Positions 1 through 14,600 of a stretch of DNA of 64,000 bases are shown piece after piece. This stretch comes from Onchocerca lupi (Eukaryota > Nematoda > Chromadorea > Rhabditida > Onchocercidae). Every line of letters starts with the position of its first letter. Position 1 is the stretch's first letter. Under the pieces are notes generated by a model. The model did no database searches. It saw nothing but the letters and a program-made list of their open reading frames with translations, and had not been told where the DNA came from. Made by a program: the position numbers and the translations under genes. The stretch lies in assembly GCA_028564675.1 (NCBI GenBank), contig JAOVVO010000077.1, positions 62,001 to 126,000 of the forward strand, given 5' to 3'.

Positions 1-24
1 TTAATTGTTGTTTCTGATATTTAG

Positions 25-201
25 TCAACGATTTACTTGATGTTATGCTTCCTTAATGTACTCTGTAATCAGCCCATTTATTCGAAATGGGATAAGACGG
101 TTGTTTTCATAGTTTTCGGTACTGTTTTGGCACTGCGCCAGATATACGGTGAATCTATCCCAAAAAACGGTGGGAAAAACTCAAAGAGAAAGTTTTGCTG
201 A
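25..201 (+). CDS. Possible exon of a gene entering from the left edge (weak)
   Basis: An acceptor-like ATTTAG ends at 24 and an open frame runs from 25 to a TGA at 199-201. It contains a Met at 40 and reads as a short hydrophobic stretch (FIVFGTVLALRQIYGES), then a Lys-rich tail (PKNGGKNSKRKFC). This could be the membrane or signal part of a small protein, or one exon of a larger plus-strand gene whose later exon is at 393-752. A donor-like GTGGGA occurs before the stop. I recognise no family. With 58 codons in AT-rich DNA, chance is a real alternative. Confidence 0.22.
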   Translation, partial: STIYLMLCFLNVLCNQPIYSKWDKTVVFIVFGTVLALRQIYGESIPKNGGKNSKRKFC

Positions 202-392
202 TTTAAAGATTCTTACCCGAATATTTCAACTGTTTCCTCGATATCCAAACGCCGAGTAACTTAACTCGCGATAGGATTCAACTACAATTCAATTTGGTTC
301 CTATTTCTGTTCTGCATTTATTGGACGAGAATAAAATTTCAATGAATCCGACTAGTCAAGCAACGCAATCAATCATCACGACCACAAAGTAA

Positions 393-752
393 ATCTCTAA
401 CTGTCAATCCAAGTTAAAGTTATCTTTTTTACAAAAAGTTCGACAACGAACAGTCTTTTGTATGAACCTCTGGCGACTATCAAACCTAAGGATGATCCAT
501 ATAAAAAAGGGAACTTTGGGAGGAACATCATCAGTATCGACAGCAACATTGAGCGAATCAGCGCGAACGCTTTTTTCTGCTTTGGGATATGCAATTCTCA
601 GTCCTTTTGAAGTCAATCCCTATATCCATAATACATCGGCGTCTTCAACAGATCAGTTTCTTCAGCATCATATCAGTGATAAATCAATTCCTATCCAAAA
701 TCAAGGCGGTTTCAACGGCAAGACAAGCGACAATCCAGAGGATCACTATTAG
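393..752 (+). CDS. Possible terminal exon, Ser/Thr-rich, unknown protein
   Basis: The frame is open from 393 to the TAG at 750-752, with an internal Met at 462. The region is richer in GC than its surroundings and has no stop for 120 codons, which is unusual here. The translated tail is rich in Ser, Thr and Asn and ends with SDNPEDHY. A second plus-strand frame through 465-620 also looks protein-like (it begins DDPYKKGNFGRN), so the frame is not settled. An AG that could serve as acceptor lies at 435-436 or 488-489. It may be the last exon of the gene suggested at 25-201. No family is recognised. Confidence 0.3.
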   Translation: MSNCQSKLKLSFLQKVRQRTVFCMNLWRLSNLRMIHIKKGTLGGTSSVSTATLSESARTLFSALGYAILSPFEVNPYIHNTSASSTDQFLQHHISDKSIPIQNQGGFNGKTSDNPEDHY

Positions 753-871
753 TATTTTTTATACTTGTCTTATTATCTGATGATTTCATTTATGAATTTT
801 TAATCTCGCTGACAAAATTTTCATCAGAAATATCAAATTTTAATTAAAACATTTTAAATTGTTCGAAAATT

Positions 872-1938
872 TTAAAGTAATCCCAAAAAAAAGAAATTTA
901 ACCTTTGATTGACTGGTTTTTTAGCAACTAGTGTTGTAGTTCTTCTTAGATCAGGTCGTTCGAAAGGAAATTTAGCAAATGGCTTGTAAGGTTCAACATA
1001 TTTTTGTCTCGGTAAAGGAGTTGACCAAGCTGGCATTTTACGAGTAATAATTGGTACCTGAAAGCTATTTGTCCATCAACTTTTCTATTCTGCTCATTAC
1101 TGTAAGCATTTAGTGTCAATAAAAATATTATTTGTTATATCCTACATCCTTAAATTATTGCACCATTCACTTAATTAATCGACTACCGTAAAATATAGAG
1201 GAACATACGCTTGTTCTTCCAGCATTTTTGCCGTTTTTATGCAAAATAAATGTTGGCAAATAAGGTACTAATTCGTCGTATATATCGTTTCTGTCAGCCA
1301 ACTTTTTGAAATCATCTTCGAAGTTGTAATCAAATGATTTCGGATTACTAAACTCTGTCTCATCGAACAGCTTATTTTCTGCAAATCATTATAAAAAGCA
1401 AAAAATACAAAAAAATAAAACAAAAAAAAATTTCGGTGTTAGTTATAATATTATTACTACTATACAATTATAGTACCAAAGATATTTTATAATTTTTGAT
1501 ATCTGCTTAATCTTAATCAAAATCATTAGGAATCTTACGTACAGAAAGAAGAAAGAAAGCTTTGTTCAGTTCTATTGAGTACGTGGATCACATATGTGAT
1601 TCAAAAATCTCTTAACTTAGATTCAAATATTTTTGAATTTGTATAATTACGTAGCACTTGATGGCAAAGCCAGCAAAATGTTTTCTGTTCAATTTGAAGT
1701 TGTCAGCGTTAAAAATTTTCATATCTTCAAAATTAGCATTTAAAACGCAGTCAGTGAGTATATTCGCTGATTGAATCGTAATCAAACGGATAATCATCGA
1801 TAAAAGCTTACGGATTCCATGGTTTTGACCTTCGGTGACCGCCTTCGAAGCTATTGCAACGAATAAAATAAAAAGTGCTGCAAGTGAATGAGGCGTTGAT
1901 GACCTGCAGTGCTGCTTCCATGAAATTATATTTTGCAT
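872..1938 (-). CDS. Small secreted protein of unknown function, three exons
   Basis: Read on the minus strand, exon 1 is 1938-1812 (donor GTAAGC), exon 2 is 1378-1209 (acceptor TTTGCAG, donor GTATGT) and exon 3 is 1057-872 (acceptor TTTCAG, TAA stop). Phases are 1 and 0, and the joined frame is open for 160 residues. Residues 17-33 (HSLAALFILFVAIASKA) form a good hydrophobic signal-peptide core. The mature part is acidic in its first half and basic and Pro-rich in the second (about residues 100-150: PRQKYVEPYKPFAKFPFERP). No known domain is visible, so I call it a nematode secreted or surface protein. A GTTAAA near 902 could be a donor to a further 3' exon, so the C-terminus is less sure than the rest. 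The spacing of splice sites and the phase agreement are the main support. Confidence 0.6.
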
Positions 1939-4900
1939 CTTTTTTGTTTTGTCATCAACAAATAACTCCCTAAACCTTAAATATGAATACTCATGAATCT
2001 TTTAAAGTCATAAACCAACAAGAGATCCAAACAGCTACTGAAGCGGATTTGATCGATTTTTAAACGAAACCAAAAATTGAAATAACAACTATAAACATCA
2101 AAAAAAAAAAAGAAAAATGAAATGAAATAAAAATGAATTTAAGTACACGAATGAGATATAGAATAAATCAGAGGTGGAGATTGCCCTGGAAATGAATCAA
2201 ATAGCATGGAATCTGATTCTTAAAAATCAATGTTACTTTTGATTAGCAACACATATTACAAGATATGGAGTGCAGCTATAAATTGCTACAGTAATTGAGA
2301 AGTTGATCAATGAAAGAATAGGACATCTGTCGCATCGTTTTGATATTTATTGCTACAGATAAATTATTTTTATCACTGCGACATTATATAATTAATGAAA
2401 CACGAATAATATCGTGAATTTATCAACATCGGTCGTAAAATCATGAAAATCGTGCAACTTTTTGCATGACGCATTGCATAAAGTCATAATTCGTTTTCGG
2501 TTCTCGAATTTTAAAACTGTGGAAAGTTAAGTTATATAGATGACGAAATTGTGCCATATAAGCAAAAATACGAATACAAAGATAGGTTCTGGATTTTAGA
2601 ATTGGATGAATGGCCAGATAAAATGCGGGAGAGATTCATTCTTGAAATTTATTAAAAAAATAAGAACAATGTTACGAGGGAGAGCCATTCGGTAAGGCAT
2701 ATTGAGTCAATCAAAAAAGTAAGTCCAGAGTCTTCAACAAAAATAAAGAATAAAAATTTTTACGATAAGTTTTGAAAAGCAATTAGGAAATTGACTTCTA
2801 GCTTAAAATATGTGGAATGTTTTGTTGTCAGATAAAAATGAATTTCTAAACAACTTTGATGTATTTGTAAATAGCGCAAGAATCGTTGAAAGTTTCGTTC
2901 TTAAATTCGAACATTTCTTGGATTTTAAACATTTTAAATTGAACTCCTTATTGGAATTCTCGTCTTTGATACAAAGATCATTTCGAACCAGAAACTGGAT
3001 TAGATTAAGATGGATGATGCTACACAATTGTACTATTGATTCTATGCTTTCTGATTGCTCATGATTTCAATTCATTCATTCACAAGTGCTTCGCAGTATT
3101 TTTCTCACTTTGTCAGTGATGTTAATTTCGAACGAGAAGGAGCCGTCAAGAATCCTAAGGGATGTTCGCAATTGCCAACAAGCTTAAAAGATTGCTCAGT
3201 TGGCAAAGATTCTAACTCGATTTATTCTTATTTTTATGCTAATTTTAGGTGAATGATCTGGTTAACATTCCTACTGAAGTATATTAGAAGATAAAAGAAA
3301 ATTTAAAAATTAAGTCCTTAAAATTATGTGAAAAACAATGCATGGTATGTAGTTTAAATGAGAACAGTGAATTACTGCACAAACAACACGATATGATACA
3401 TTTTTATAGCTAAATAATTATATCTTTTCAGGAAAGAAGTGTTCTGAATTTGAAAAATCTTCTGAATCAAGAAATCGTAATTTTGCAGCTTAAGAAAGCT
3501 GCTTTTTTCTCTTTGGGCAGCTCAAGATGTTTTTTTATACCATATTACTAATAATACAATGCATTACATTTGTAGAAATCTCGATCAAAATTAAAGTAAA
3601 AGCAATGATTCCGAAGTTGCTGAAAAAAATTCAACAAATATAAAGCACTTTGATTTCGTATTTCTTTCAATTTTTTTGATTTCAGTAACTGCAAAAATGT
3701 ACGAATAGAGCAATGCAAGACCATATCAAAAAAAGTAATAAATTATGAAAAACCATTCCATTAATCGTTGGGAATACGAAAAAGTGAGCGAATGCGAAAA
3801 ATCCGCCTTATGAGGAAAAAGTAAGAAATATTAAGCTTTTTTAAAAAAGAAATATTTCCAGCTTCAAAACATTGAAAAATATATACACCACCCACATTTA
3901 TTTTTGCAATAATAGCTCGAACAACTTTTAACTGAAAAAGAAATTGAAGATGCTAGCAACTGAACTTTAAGAAATATTTCATTTGCAACAAAAATTAAAA
4001 GAAATATAAATCTGAAAATAAAATACAAATTCGTTAAGTAAAATCTTTAAATCATTAAGTTATCGATGAAAAACCGTTTAAGTGCAGTAAAATAAGTATC
4101 GAAAAATTATAATAAAATTATATTTTCATTTTTACCCTCTGAAGTTTTACTTCTGAAATTTATCATTATTCTTTGTTGAATATATATATATATATTTATA
4201 ATAAATTGTAAGAATGAAAATATTTTTGTGCAAAAATTTTTTTTCTTTGACTGCAAAGAGCAAATTATGATTGAAATTGTGGAAGGAAAATGTAGAAAGT
4301 GGGATGGAGAAGACAATTAAGACACAAATGCGGAATAAGCAATTAAAAGTAATAAACAAAAATGAAAATAACTATTAAATGCCAAAAGTTCTGTTGTTAG
4401 TACCATCTTTTCAATTACCTTGCATGTTTTGCTAATAAATCTTTCCAAATTTATTAATTTTATTTCCCTCTGATTTATTCTGCAGTCTGACTTATCTTTT
4501 CGAGATTATTTAATCATTGATTTCTATATTCAGCGCAAAAAATTGATCAGTATTATTGTCGAAGAGCATTGGTCAATATTTTCGGACTGATATCATTACA
4601 AACTAAAGTTCAAAAAACTTTTACATGGGCGCATTAATTGTTCTTCAAAAAATATCACAGTGATAATTTTTGCTAAAAATGACTATTATTAAATGTTTCT
4701 TGAAAAAAAATTAAATGTAGAAAGCAATCAGATGCAAAGAACAGAAATCAATTTTTCATCCTTTTCTTTAATCATTAAAGTTTTCCACTTCACTTTCCAA
4801 TTTCTTTTCTGGCTTTCCAACATCGCACTGTATAGATTAATTACTATCAAACAGAAATGATTATCAATTTAAAGCATCAATTAGTTCTTATTGGCAATCT

Positions 4901-7900
4901 TGTTTATGATAATATAACTATTGATTGCTTTTTTTTCAAAAAAGAAATTTAGAAAAAGAACTATTTTTATTTTTAATTTTAAAAAAATAACGTTTCAAGA
5001 ATTATTACTCCTTTTAATTATCACATGCATTAATTAACAAAAAGGATGAAAAATCCCTCTTCCTCCTCATCAACTAGTTTTTTCCAATCTCAAGTTGAAG
5101 ATCTTGAATTAACCATCATTTTTATTTTTCAATGAAAAGATAAAACATAAAAAATATCAATTTTCAAACTTTTATCTTTTTTATGATCTTTAATAAGATG
5201 AATTTGCCTTATCTTTTATTATCTGGATAAACTTATCTTCAAAATTTATCAAATAATCGCAATTGTTTTTACGATTCTATAATTCGAATAAATCCTCAAG
5301 TATAATAAGTGACGATCAAATGAACAACATCAAACTTTAAAGAGTTATGAAATATTAATTAGCTCAGTTGAAGTGATACTGGTCGTAAGGAGAGATCTTT
5401 AGTATTCATAGGTAATATTAAAAAAAAATAGTTGTTAAATTGGCAGGAACATGGCTGAGGTAAAATGAAATTATCAAAAGACTTGCAGATGCAAAATTCC
5501 ACAGTAATTTGTTTTCCATATGGAACAAACCAGAAGCTCTTTTTTGCTATTATTCTAATTTGATTATAAGGAAAAATTTTTACTAAAATCTTATCCACTG
5601 ATTAAATAGTAATTCCCAAAGAATTTTGAATGTGTCAGAAATTACGATCATGTTAAATTTTATCTGCAACCAAAGAATTTTGGTTTTTTTTTTTTTTTTT
5701 TTTTTAAATGAAGACAATTAGATGAACATTGCACTTATAATTCCAAAATAACAACAAAATTCATTCTTTGTTTTGCTTAAAATAATGTTTTTGTTCAAAA
5801 ACTTGGTCTTAAACAACTTGCGCATAATGATCGCAGAGTCATAAAACTTTAATTTTTTTTGCTGAGTACCTTATATCCTTCAAAAAAAGACTTTTAGAAA
5901 ATTAATTTTTCAGCATTTAAATATTAAACACAACTGTTGATAGAAATTTTAACCGTAAAGGATCACCATTCTCTTTCAATGCATTATGAGAAGTAATGAG
6001 ATAATTGCATTTCATGAATAAATTTTGTACTGCAAAACACGATGGAAATATACATGTAAATAAACCGATAAGAAGGTTAAGGAAAGATCTTAAGGAATTA
6101 TCAAAAGGAATACAGTAACCACTTATAAACGATTGATATAACAGTGATAAGTATTTAGGAATTGCTTGAGAAATAATAGGGCAGATGAAAAGATTAATTG
6201 ATGAAAATTTTAATTTCATCAGGATTTACAATTTGATTCGATCAGTATTAATAGCATAACTTAAATAAATAAATCATATGTAGGAATTAAACAATTACCA
6301 GTGAGATATCAAATATAAGTTGATCTCTTTTGAGCAATAATGAAGTCAGAGATACTACAAGTAATTGTATTGATGATTATTTCTAAGTCAAAAATATCGT
6401 CATTATCAGAAATTCAATTAAAGTAAAAGTAGGGAAATGATTGCTTTTAATTTGTTCAGTTCGTTAATCATTTCATTTAAATGAGCAAAAGGAGCGAAGC
6501 ATGATGATACGGCTATTCGACGGCTGGTTGGTTTGTTGGTTTGGTTGGGAATAATAAGATGGTATGCATTTGTAAGATTCGACAATTTGGTGTAACTGGC
6601 ATTGCCACCGTCTACCAAAAGAAAAACTTCACAAATTCGCACTTTTGACATAAATGAAATAGAAATTATAGGAGAAAATCGGGCGAGAGCACTGGAAACT
6701 GGATAGTTTCGCTCTTCTCTTTTCTGCTTTGATTAATTGCGGTGAGCGATCCAATGCTGGCTACCTTTCTAAAAATCTCAAACCCATGGCTGAAATTTTT
6801 CTTGTCACCGTTATCGGAACATATGCATGTATACTTCACGTACGAGGTCGTTGTCCTGCTCGCGAATTTTCGTTTGCGTCAAAAGCGATTAGAAAAGAAA
6901 GAGTCTTTTCATATTATTGAATTGTTTGTAATTTGCATTCATGCCGAACTAAAACTTCAAGCACATGTTTGTCAAAGTTTCTGCACATTACAGCATAGAA
7001 TAATGCCGTTGTCCAGTCTTTTCTTTAACTTTAGTAGTACTATTCTAAATTTGGCCATTAAAAATTGAAAAAGTTGATTATTACAGAGTTCTCTTCCTAG
7101 TCATAATAAATTTTTGTTGCACTTCGCAATCTCCTGAAAATTTTCCTCACGATTGATTTATTCAATTATCAAACTTTTGCCTCAAGTTCACTTAGATGGA
7201 AATATGCAGGAGAAAGCTGTAAAACGGACGGTTTTTCATCTTTTAGTATATCCCGAAACAAGATTTACCGACTATAAATCTTCATGATATTCGCTTATTT
7301 GCATAAATTCGAGACATTTTCCTGAACCGGCGAATAACATATGGCCAATAGTAGAAACTAAACATGATAGAAAAAATTAACATTCCTCGAATTAGAAAAT
7401 TCAGGCTTCTTGTTTTCCAAATATTACTGCTGCTGAAAACATCTTTACAATTTGTCAGATTTCCCGGATAATTTAAATGATTAAATCGGAAAAGGAACCG
7501 TAGCATACGACGAGAATGAAAGAATGGATTAAGCAAAAACTTCATCTTCCTTCTGGAAAACCATGCATTCTTTTACTCCTAAAGTTCTTTTATAATTTTA
7601 AATTCAATTATCAGTTTTTCTTAAGCCCATTTTTGAGCATTCGAGCAAACAACCATTTCGCATGGACTTAAAATGAGAGAGCCGCAAAATATGGGACAGA
7701 ATGGAAATAAGAAAGAATTGAAAGTAATCTTTCTGCATTATCATATCATACCACAAATATTCTGTCCTATATAAATCTCATTAGAAATTTCTCTTTGTGT
7801 ATTACAATATTTGAAAATTCGGAAAAATTTCTGTGTCATTGAAAAAATCAATTTAAAACAAAAAATTCAAATAGACATCTTTCTGCACTGACCAGTACTT

Positions 7901-10900
7901 TTCAAGAAACATATGGAGCAGACTCTCAATAATATCACAACAGGGGATAGATAAACATCTCTTGTTCTTTAAAAATGATTTCACGAATAAAATTTTAAAA
8001 AAGTGCGAGAAATCATTTTAGATTTTGAAAACAAAGCAAAGATAACGAATATCAAAGTTCAAATGAGTTTATTAAGAGAAGAAAGAAATGGAAAGTGTAA
8101 AAGCCGCCCTTTATTGTGGCGGCGCAATTAGTCCAATCAACGCTTGTTACTTTTACTCCTCCACAACATTCTCAGAAAACATTACTCGTTATGGTTACAT
8201 CTTTACGTCTTATACGACATCTGATTTTTAATATAGTTTCTTTCCAAAAAAAAGTGGAATTAAGAAATTGGAACTTTTTAAATTTGTTCTTCTAAATTTG
8301 CTTAACAAATTCTCCTATTTTCATGCTTAATACTCATATTCTAAAATTTTACATAAAATGCCAATTTTTTTTACCCTTTAAACAATTTCAAACTAAAATA
8401 TTCAAAGAAGAGAATAGCATAAACTCATATATCAAAATAGTTAGGTATCAAAACTAAATATTTTTTCACTTTTTTCTTCTTCCATAACATTGAACACTTC
8501 ATTACTTGTTTATCAATTTATTTAGTTTCAACATTAATCATTTAATTCTGAATCGTTAAAATTACAACGTTTTTGTTAACATCATAACGTCTTTTCAGAG
8601 TAATCGCCAAAAAAACCAGCTCCCTTGAAAGTTGCTTCCAGCTAACTTTCTCTTTTTTACTACAAAATTCTTGCTGCATTCCATGAAAAGTAAAATGAAA
8701 ATGATTCAATTAGTTCCTTAGCATTTTCAACGACAAAATGTTCAATTAGTTTCTTAAATTCATTTTGCTATCCATAAAAAGAAATATCATAAGAGAACAT
8801 AACTACATTTCCTAAATTAATATCATCGATGAAAAACAAGACATCAGATTTTATTGCAAGATAGAAACATAAAGTTGATGTTAAATGAATAATTAGTGAG
8901 AATCGCTAGCATCGCTGTGCTACCCAAAGAAAACAAATGGGAAAAGGCATAAAATAGTTATTTAAATCCATTATGCAGTAAAATAAAGATCAACATCGAC
9001 CAAATTCTCGCATTCTTATTCTTTCGTGATTGCACAGATTATTTTTGACTTTTTTTTGGTGTTTTTATTATTTCGCTGGATATTTTTGATTGCTCATGCA
9101 TACGGCACATTGTTTCTATTCAAACAATTCATTTCCTGTAATATGTAAAAAATTTTTAATATTTTTTTTAAATAGTGAGAATTTATCGATAGAAATGAGC
9201 TGCAAGAAAAAACTGGCTTCAGTGCAAAAAAAAAAAAAAAAAAAAGAAAAACAAACAAACTCTGCATATTTTAAACAGTTGACGACATGCTAGGATAAAA
9301 AGATTATTTATCTATTTTCTTCTAAAACAGGTATAATCTTTTTATCTTATCATATCATTTGTGCCAGAATTCGCTTTTCTCGCGTTGAAGCAAGTTCTTC
9401 CTTGCAGCTTACAGCTCGTTTCGTCGATGAATTTTCACTAATTTCCACATTTGATATGTTGCATTGCAGAAATCTCAGCTTATCACACATCAGTGGGACA
9501 AATCATCAAAGTACAACAGATATGCAATGGAATGTTTAATCGTTTGATTTGATCATATTCAGTATTCAGTTATTTTCAAAGTAACTCACCTTCCTCATTT
9601 ATAAATTTGATATTCATTTATCTGATAGTTCTTGATCCAATACAACTTAATAACAGAATAGCAAATAAGTATTTGTTTCTATTATAAAGAATATTTTTGA
9701 GAGAATTTTAAAATTCCAAAGTCTATTAAATTAAACAGGCGTGAAGTGAAAACTTAATCAAATAACAATTCTATTTTTTGGTTGAAATCCAAAAATGTTC
9801 ACAGAAGCAAAACTCAAATTAATAATTTTATAGATATTTATTCTTATCGTGCAAATGATGGGAGACGTCTTTTATATTTATATTTACATTTAGAGTATTT
9901 CCAAATAAGCTCTTATTGCAAATTCTTATCTAATAATATTAATGGTTGTTTGAGTTCCACTTCAAGTTTGTACTTGACAGTAAAGTTGCATTCAAGTTGA
10001 TCCGGAGAATGAATGACTATCACAGGATGCAATTCTGATATTATAATTGAATCTTATTGCAGTTTAATGGCAGCGATTTGTCGGCAGTGCAATTTTTTAA
10101 AAATGTGTTCGGTCATCAGTTAATTGATATTACTGTGAAAAAGAAAAAACATTTTTGTTGATTGAAAAATTATTATCATCTCTGTTTTGCATCCAAATTA
10201 ACAATGTCAGGATTCATTTCTGGAATAAGGTACCAGTACCAAATAAAACAATAAAGAAATTTCATCTATCAGATCAATAGAGTGCTATTTGTGATCAAAA
10301 ATTTTTAAATTAACTTTAAATTTTTTGGATTCTTTCAGTTGACAAATTTTCTTGAACCAACCAATTAATTCAGCATATGTATGAAAATAACTTCACAAAA
10401 ATCTTCACTAATAAACAAAAATAAAAAGTAATAATAAAATGAAATTTAAAATAAAAAATTTTAAATTTTGAAGTCATTGTTAGAAAATGGTGCTGATATT
10501 ATTTAGGCTTCGAATAAAAAAGAAAACACGCTTTGTACTGCGTTGTTCTACGGAACAGAAAACAAAAAACTGCATGTTTACAGTTGATTTCAGGTAAAAT
10601 AAATTTAATAATGACCGTAAGGTTTCTCACGTTCATGCTATAATTCAAATAATACATACCCATCGTCAGAGTTTAAAGAATGCAAATTTACAACAGAAAA
10701 TGTTTTTCTAATCTGAGTGATTTTTCTATGATTCGTAAACAGCAGGTTGAACGACAAGATCGCATTTTTCAATCATGACGAAAACTGCAATGTCTAATTA
10801 TATAAGAGTATTAGAAGATGAACCAAATAACTTTTTTTTTAATTTTCCGCAAGAGTCAGTAGAAATACTGATCAATCTTCGCCTTCTTAACCTTGAACCA

Positions 10901-12138
10901 AAATTTGAACATAAAGGAACGAAGTAAACTTGATAACAATAAAAGTATTAATCGCATGAACTGATCAATTTTAATCTTAAATTAATTACGATGAATACAG
11001 CAATTATCGACATCTTCAAATTCAGTTTAATATCTTTAATTTTGTTTGGGTTTGAAACTTTTCTTTATGCAATAGAAAACCAACTGATGCACCAAGCTTA
11101 ACAACATATTATGATAACTTCTTGAATTATAAAAATGTTATTTTCTTGTTACCGAAAATCGATTTAATCGTGAAGATCGAGAGCGGGAATTATACAAAAT
11201 CCAGGTAATATTCAGGTTAAGGGACTTGAAATTTCATGTCGTCTTTACTCTTTCCCAGTTCTTTCAATTTAATAAAGTCCATCTGCTCATCCCTCATTTC
11301 TATGCGCTATCTTTATTGGACAATCGAATGTGGAGAATAATTAGGTAATCTAAGGGTGAGAGAGGAGAGGTGAAATATAATTTATTTTTGATTTGAAGGT
11401 CATGAAATCCTTGTCGAAACTGATCTTTGCTATACTACAATTGATTATGCCTTTCCATATGCATCCCGTTATTCATTGCCTCTATCCTTGTTGCATTGAC
11501 CCAAAACTTTGTTTGTTTGTGGAAGTTTCCGAATTATTTTTCATAGTCGTGTCTTTATCACCAAATCACTCCTTTGTGTCCCTATCATCATATCACTACT
11601 TTCAAACATTATTACACATATATATATATATATGTGTCGATATCTGCCATTATCATCAATTCTCATTCGATTCATCATTTCAGTAAAATTATACAAATTT
11701 CTCCATTGCATTCCATTCCTTTTTTTAGGGAATTAAACTGTGTAACTTATTTTTTCAGTTTATTTTGCACAAAGAACAAATTATAAAGAACTTTTTTTCA
11801 ATTGTTTATTCTCGAAGGCTTAATTTAGTTTCTAATTTTAAGATTTGAATTTTTTTTTTTTATTTTCTGTTGTTTTGCATGCAGAAAATGATGAATTTTT
11901 CAATGCTTTAGGAAACACTGAAGAATCAATTTTTCTATTTTGAGAGAAAGAATTTATTTTCCATAAATTCCATCAGCTAACATCCTCAATCATCAGATAA
12001 TCGCTTGCTGTATAATCATTTTTCAATTATACAAGGTATATCTATGAATCGATAATTGCCTGTAAGTTACATGAAGTACAAGTAAATACACAGAAGGATA
12101 AGTTCACAATACTGTTGATATTCCCAAATCAGAGATGG

Positions 12139-12216
12139 TGATCCTGAAAACAAACTCATCAATTTGATCCTGAAAGCAAACTTATCAATCTGATCCTGAA
12201 AAACAAGTTCATCAGT
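12139..12216. repeat. 26-bp tandem repeat, three copies
   Basis: Three successive units begin with TGATCCTGAAA at 12139, 12165 and 12191, a period of 26 bases, with a few substitutions (AAACAAACTCATCAA, AGCAAACTTATCAA, AAACAAGTTCATCAG). The period is not a multiple of three, so it is unlikely to encode a repeat peptide. It lies in the gene-poor stretch. Confidence 0.8.
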
Positions 12217-14600
12217 TTTATAATCTGGAGAAAATGCAATGGTTTTAGAATATCCAATGATTTTTTTTTCCTTGAAACTAAGGATTGTATTGAATTTTTC
12301 AACCATTGTGTTGAAATTTAGCATCGAAATTAAAACAGAAGCATTAATTAAGTTTTAGAACTTGAGCTTGGCAAGATTCGAAGACAATTTAGAATATTTC
12401 AAAACTTATATAACAACTTATGATATTCACGTCTTACGTAAACAGTAAAATAAGTACTGAATGAAGGATCAATGTCGCAAATGATATAATAATAAGCAAT
12501 GGAGATGGCATTACTATAACATTTTTATACGAGATTGGTAGATTAGTTGTTTCAAAAATTTATCACTCTAGTTTGCTAAATTTTAAAATACCTAGAGCAA
12601 TTAATATTAATTAAATTTGGGAAGTTTAGGTAAGATAATTGGATGTTAGAGAATTCAACAAGTAATATATTGGAAGTGAGTAACAATTTTTCCAGATGAT
12701 TTTTCACTTTCACTAATCAGGAAGAAGCATATTATATGAGTAATCGAACCAATGAGCATGAAAATAAATTCTTTCAGAAAGTTTGTAAATTTTATTTCGT
12801 TTGTAATAATACCGTCAATTTGGTCCATTTCACTCAGCCATCTGCTAGAAAATCTCTTGTTTATTCATTGATTATTGATAAAAGAAAGGGACTACTGCGA
12901 CAAATGGCTAGGATGGCTTTTTGCTGCTTGCTTGGTGGTGCCAGCCTGGACTCATCTAGCAAGCCAATTCCGACTATTGCATGAACTTAGAGTCAAATAT
13001 GAGAAGGGGCGGAATTTTATTTAACTGATTCATCCCCTTCCGAATCCAATGAATTTTCAACAAAACAGAAATGAGGAAATCTATGGCAAATTTTGTAAGA
13101 GAAATGAAATTAAATAAGAAGCAAGTATGACGTAATAAAACAGGAGAAAAGAAGATCCATATTTAAAATGATGAGCTGGACGGAACTAGAATGACAAGCA
13201 TTTAATAAGAATACTACTGTGATTTACTACTTTATTCTCACCTCCAAACTACTATATTTGGATTTTTACTAATCGATCTTTCTCTATAAACAATGCGTCA
13301 AATTCAAAAATAGTAGAAAAATGACTACTTGTAGAAATGCGCGAAATCGGGGTTTTTTTTCTAATTTTCATATTAGAATCATCTTTTGTTTTTTGGAATT
13401 CGTTCACTGCATTCATTTTTTAATGTTAATAAGTTCATTTTTGCAGCATAAAACAATTCCTGGAAAGAACGATATCATTTTTCCAGCTTTTTCAAATTCT
13501 AGTTTTCTGTTTCGAAATTTATTTTTTCTTTTCTTTGTATTTCGCAGAATCTAGAATTTGTATAAAATGATTTATTTAACATTTGTCCTGGCTTTAGTTA
13601 TTTGAAAATTTTTTGGATTAATATATCAGTTAAACAATTTTCGTCATCTAATGGAGTAAATCAGTCAAACAAAAAGGACGCATTGAGGAAAGAAGAAGGG
13701 AATCAAATTTGCGGAAAATTATAGTTTACCTAGAAAAGAGGTGTTCATCGGTATGGAAAGGAAAGGTAGGATATGGGGAATGCGACAGCAGAGACGACAG
13801 GTGGTCCTTCCTGATGGATTGATCGAGTTACCGGGTAATAGGATAGATGACATAATGAAGGTCATCTTGAACCAATGAAAATTTTTTCATCAATGCTTGA
13901 TGGAAAATTGGAGTAATGTGGTGTCATCGTAAATGGTCAGTCATCATCTTGACATGTCTGATCAGTCATAGTTTATTATGTAGCACGATGAACTGTTGAA
14001 ATTTCTGACTGAAATAAGTTTCACGAGATGAGGCTAGTGAAAACTTATGTCAAATTTCATCCTAAGTTTATTCCGCTAATTCATATTCATTTTTTTCTTA
14101 AAAATCTCCCAAGGCGAGATTTGAGAGATTTTTAAATCGCTTTAAAAATTATTTAAAAAAGGCAAATCTTTTTCAAGTTTTTTACAAAAGAACTGTTGAA
14201 ATTAGAACAGTTAGAAACTCTGTGTTTCTTTGATCAGGCAAAAATCGTCATAAACCGAGAAATGCCAACAACACTGATATACAAACTGTTTGATTTTTAA
14301 TGAGATGTCTTTATAAATAGCATAACAAATTAAGATTGGAACAGTGTGAATAGAACATGACTGATTTACTATCAATCATCATCAAAATTCTGAAACGGAA
14401 CTGCTATTCAGGATGTTACTCACTTATATTTTGATATTTAAAAAAAAATGCCAGCAATATCCTTATCCTGACTCAACTTTTTAATTGAATTTTACAATTA
14501 TTTATTACTTTCGGTTCAGTTGTTTCATAAATGATTATCAGGCCTTTTTGGTTTCTTAGTCTTTTTTATAATTTGAATATCCCTTTTCATTCAAAACAAT

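Noticed and set aside
6742..7068. 108-codon plus-strand ORF with a hydrophobic start
   Set aside because: No splice-consistent neighbours, no recognisable motif, and a second overlapping plus frame is equally open; most likely chance in a locally less AT-rich patch.
8103..8123. GCCGCC...GGCGGC hairpin in AT-rich DNA
   Set aside because: Striking in composition but only a 6-bp stem, with no gene or repeat attached; too little to call a feature.
12736..12984. 82-codon plus-strand ORF
   Set aside because: No splice partners and no motif; treated as chance.
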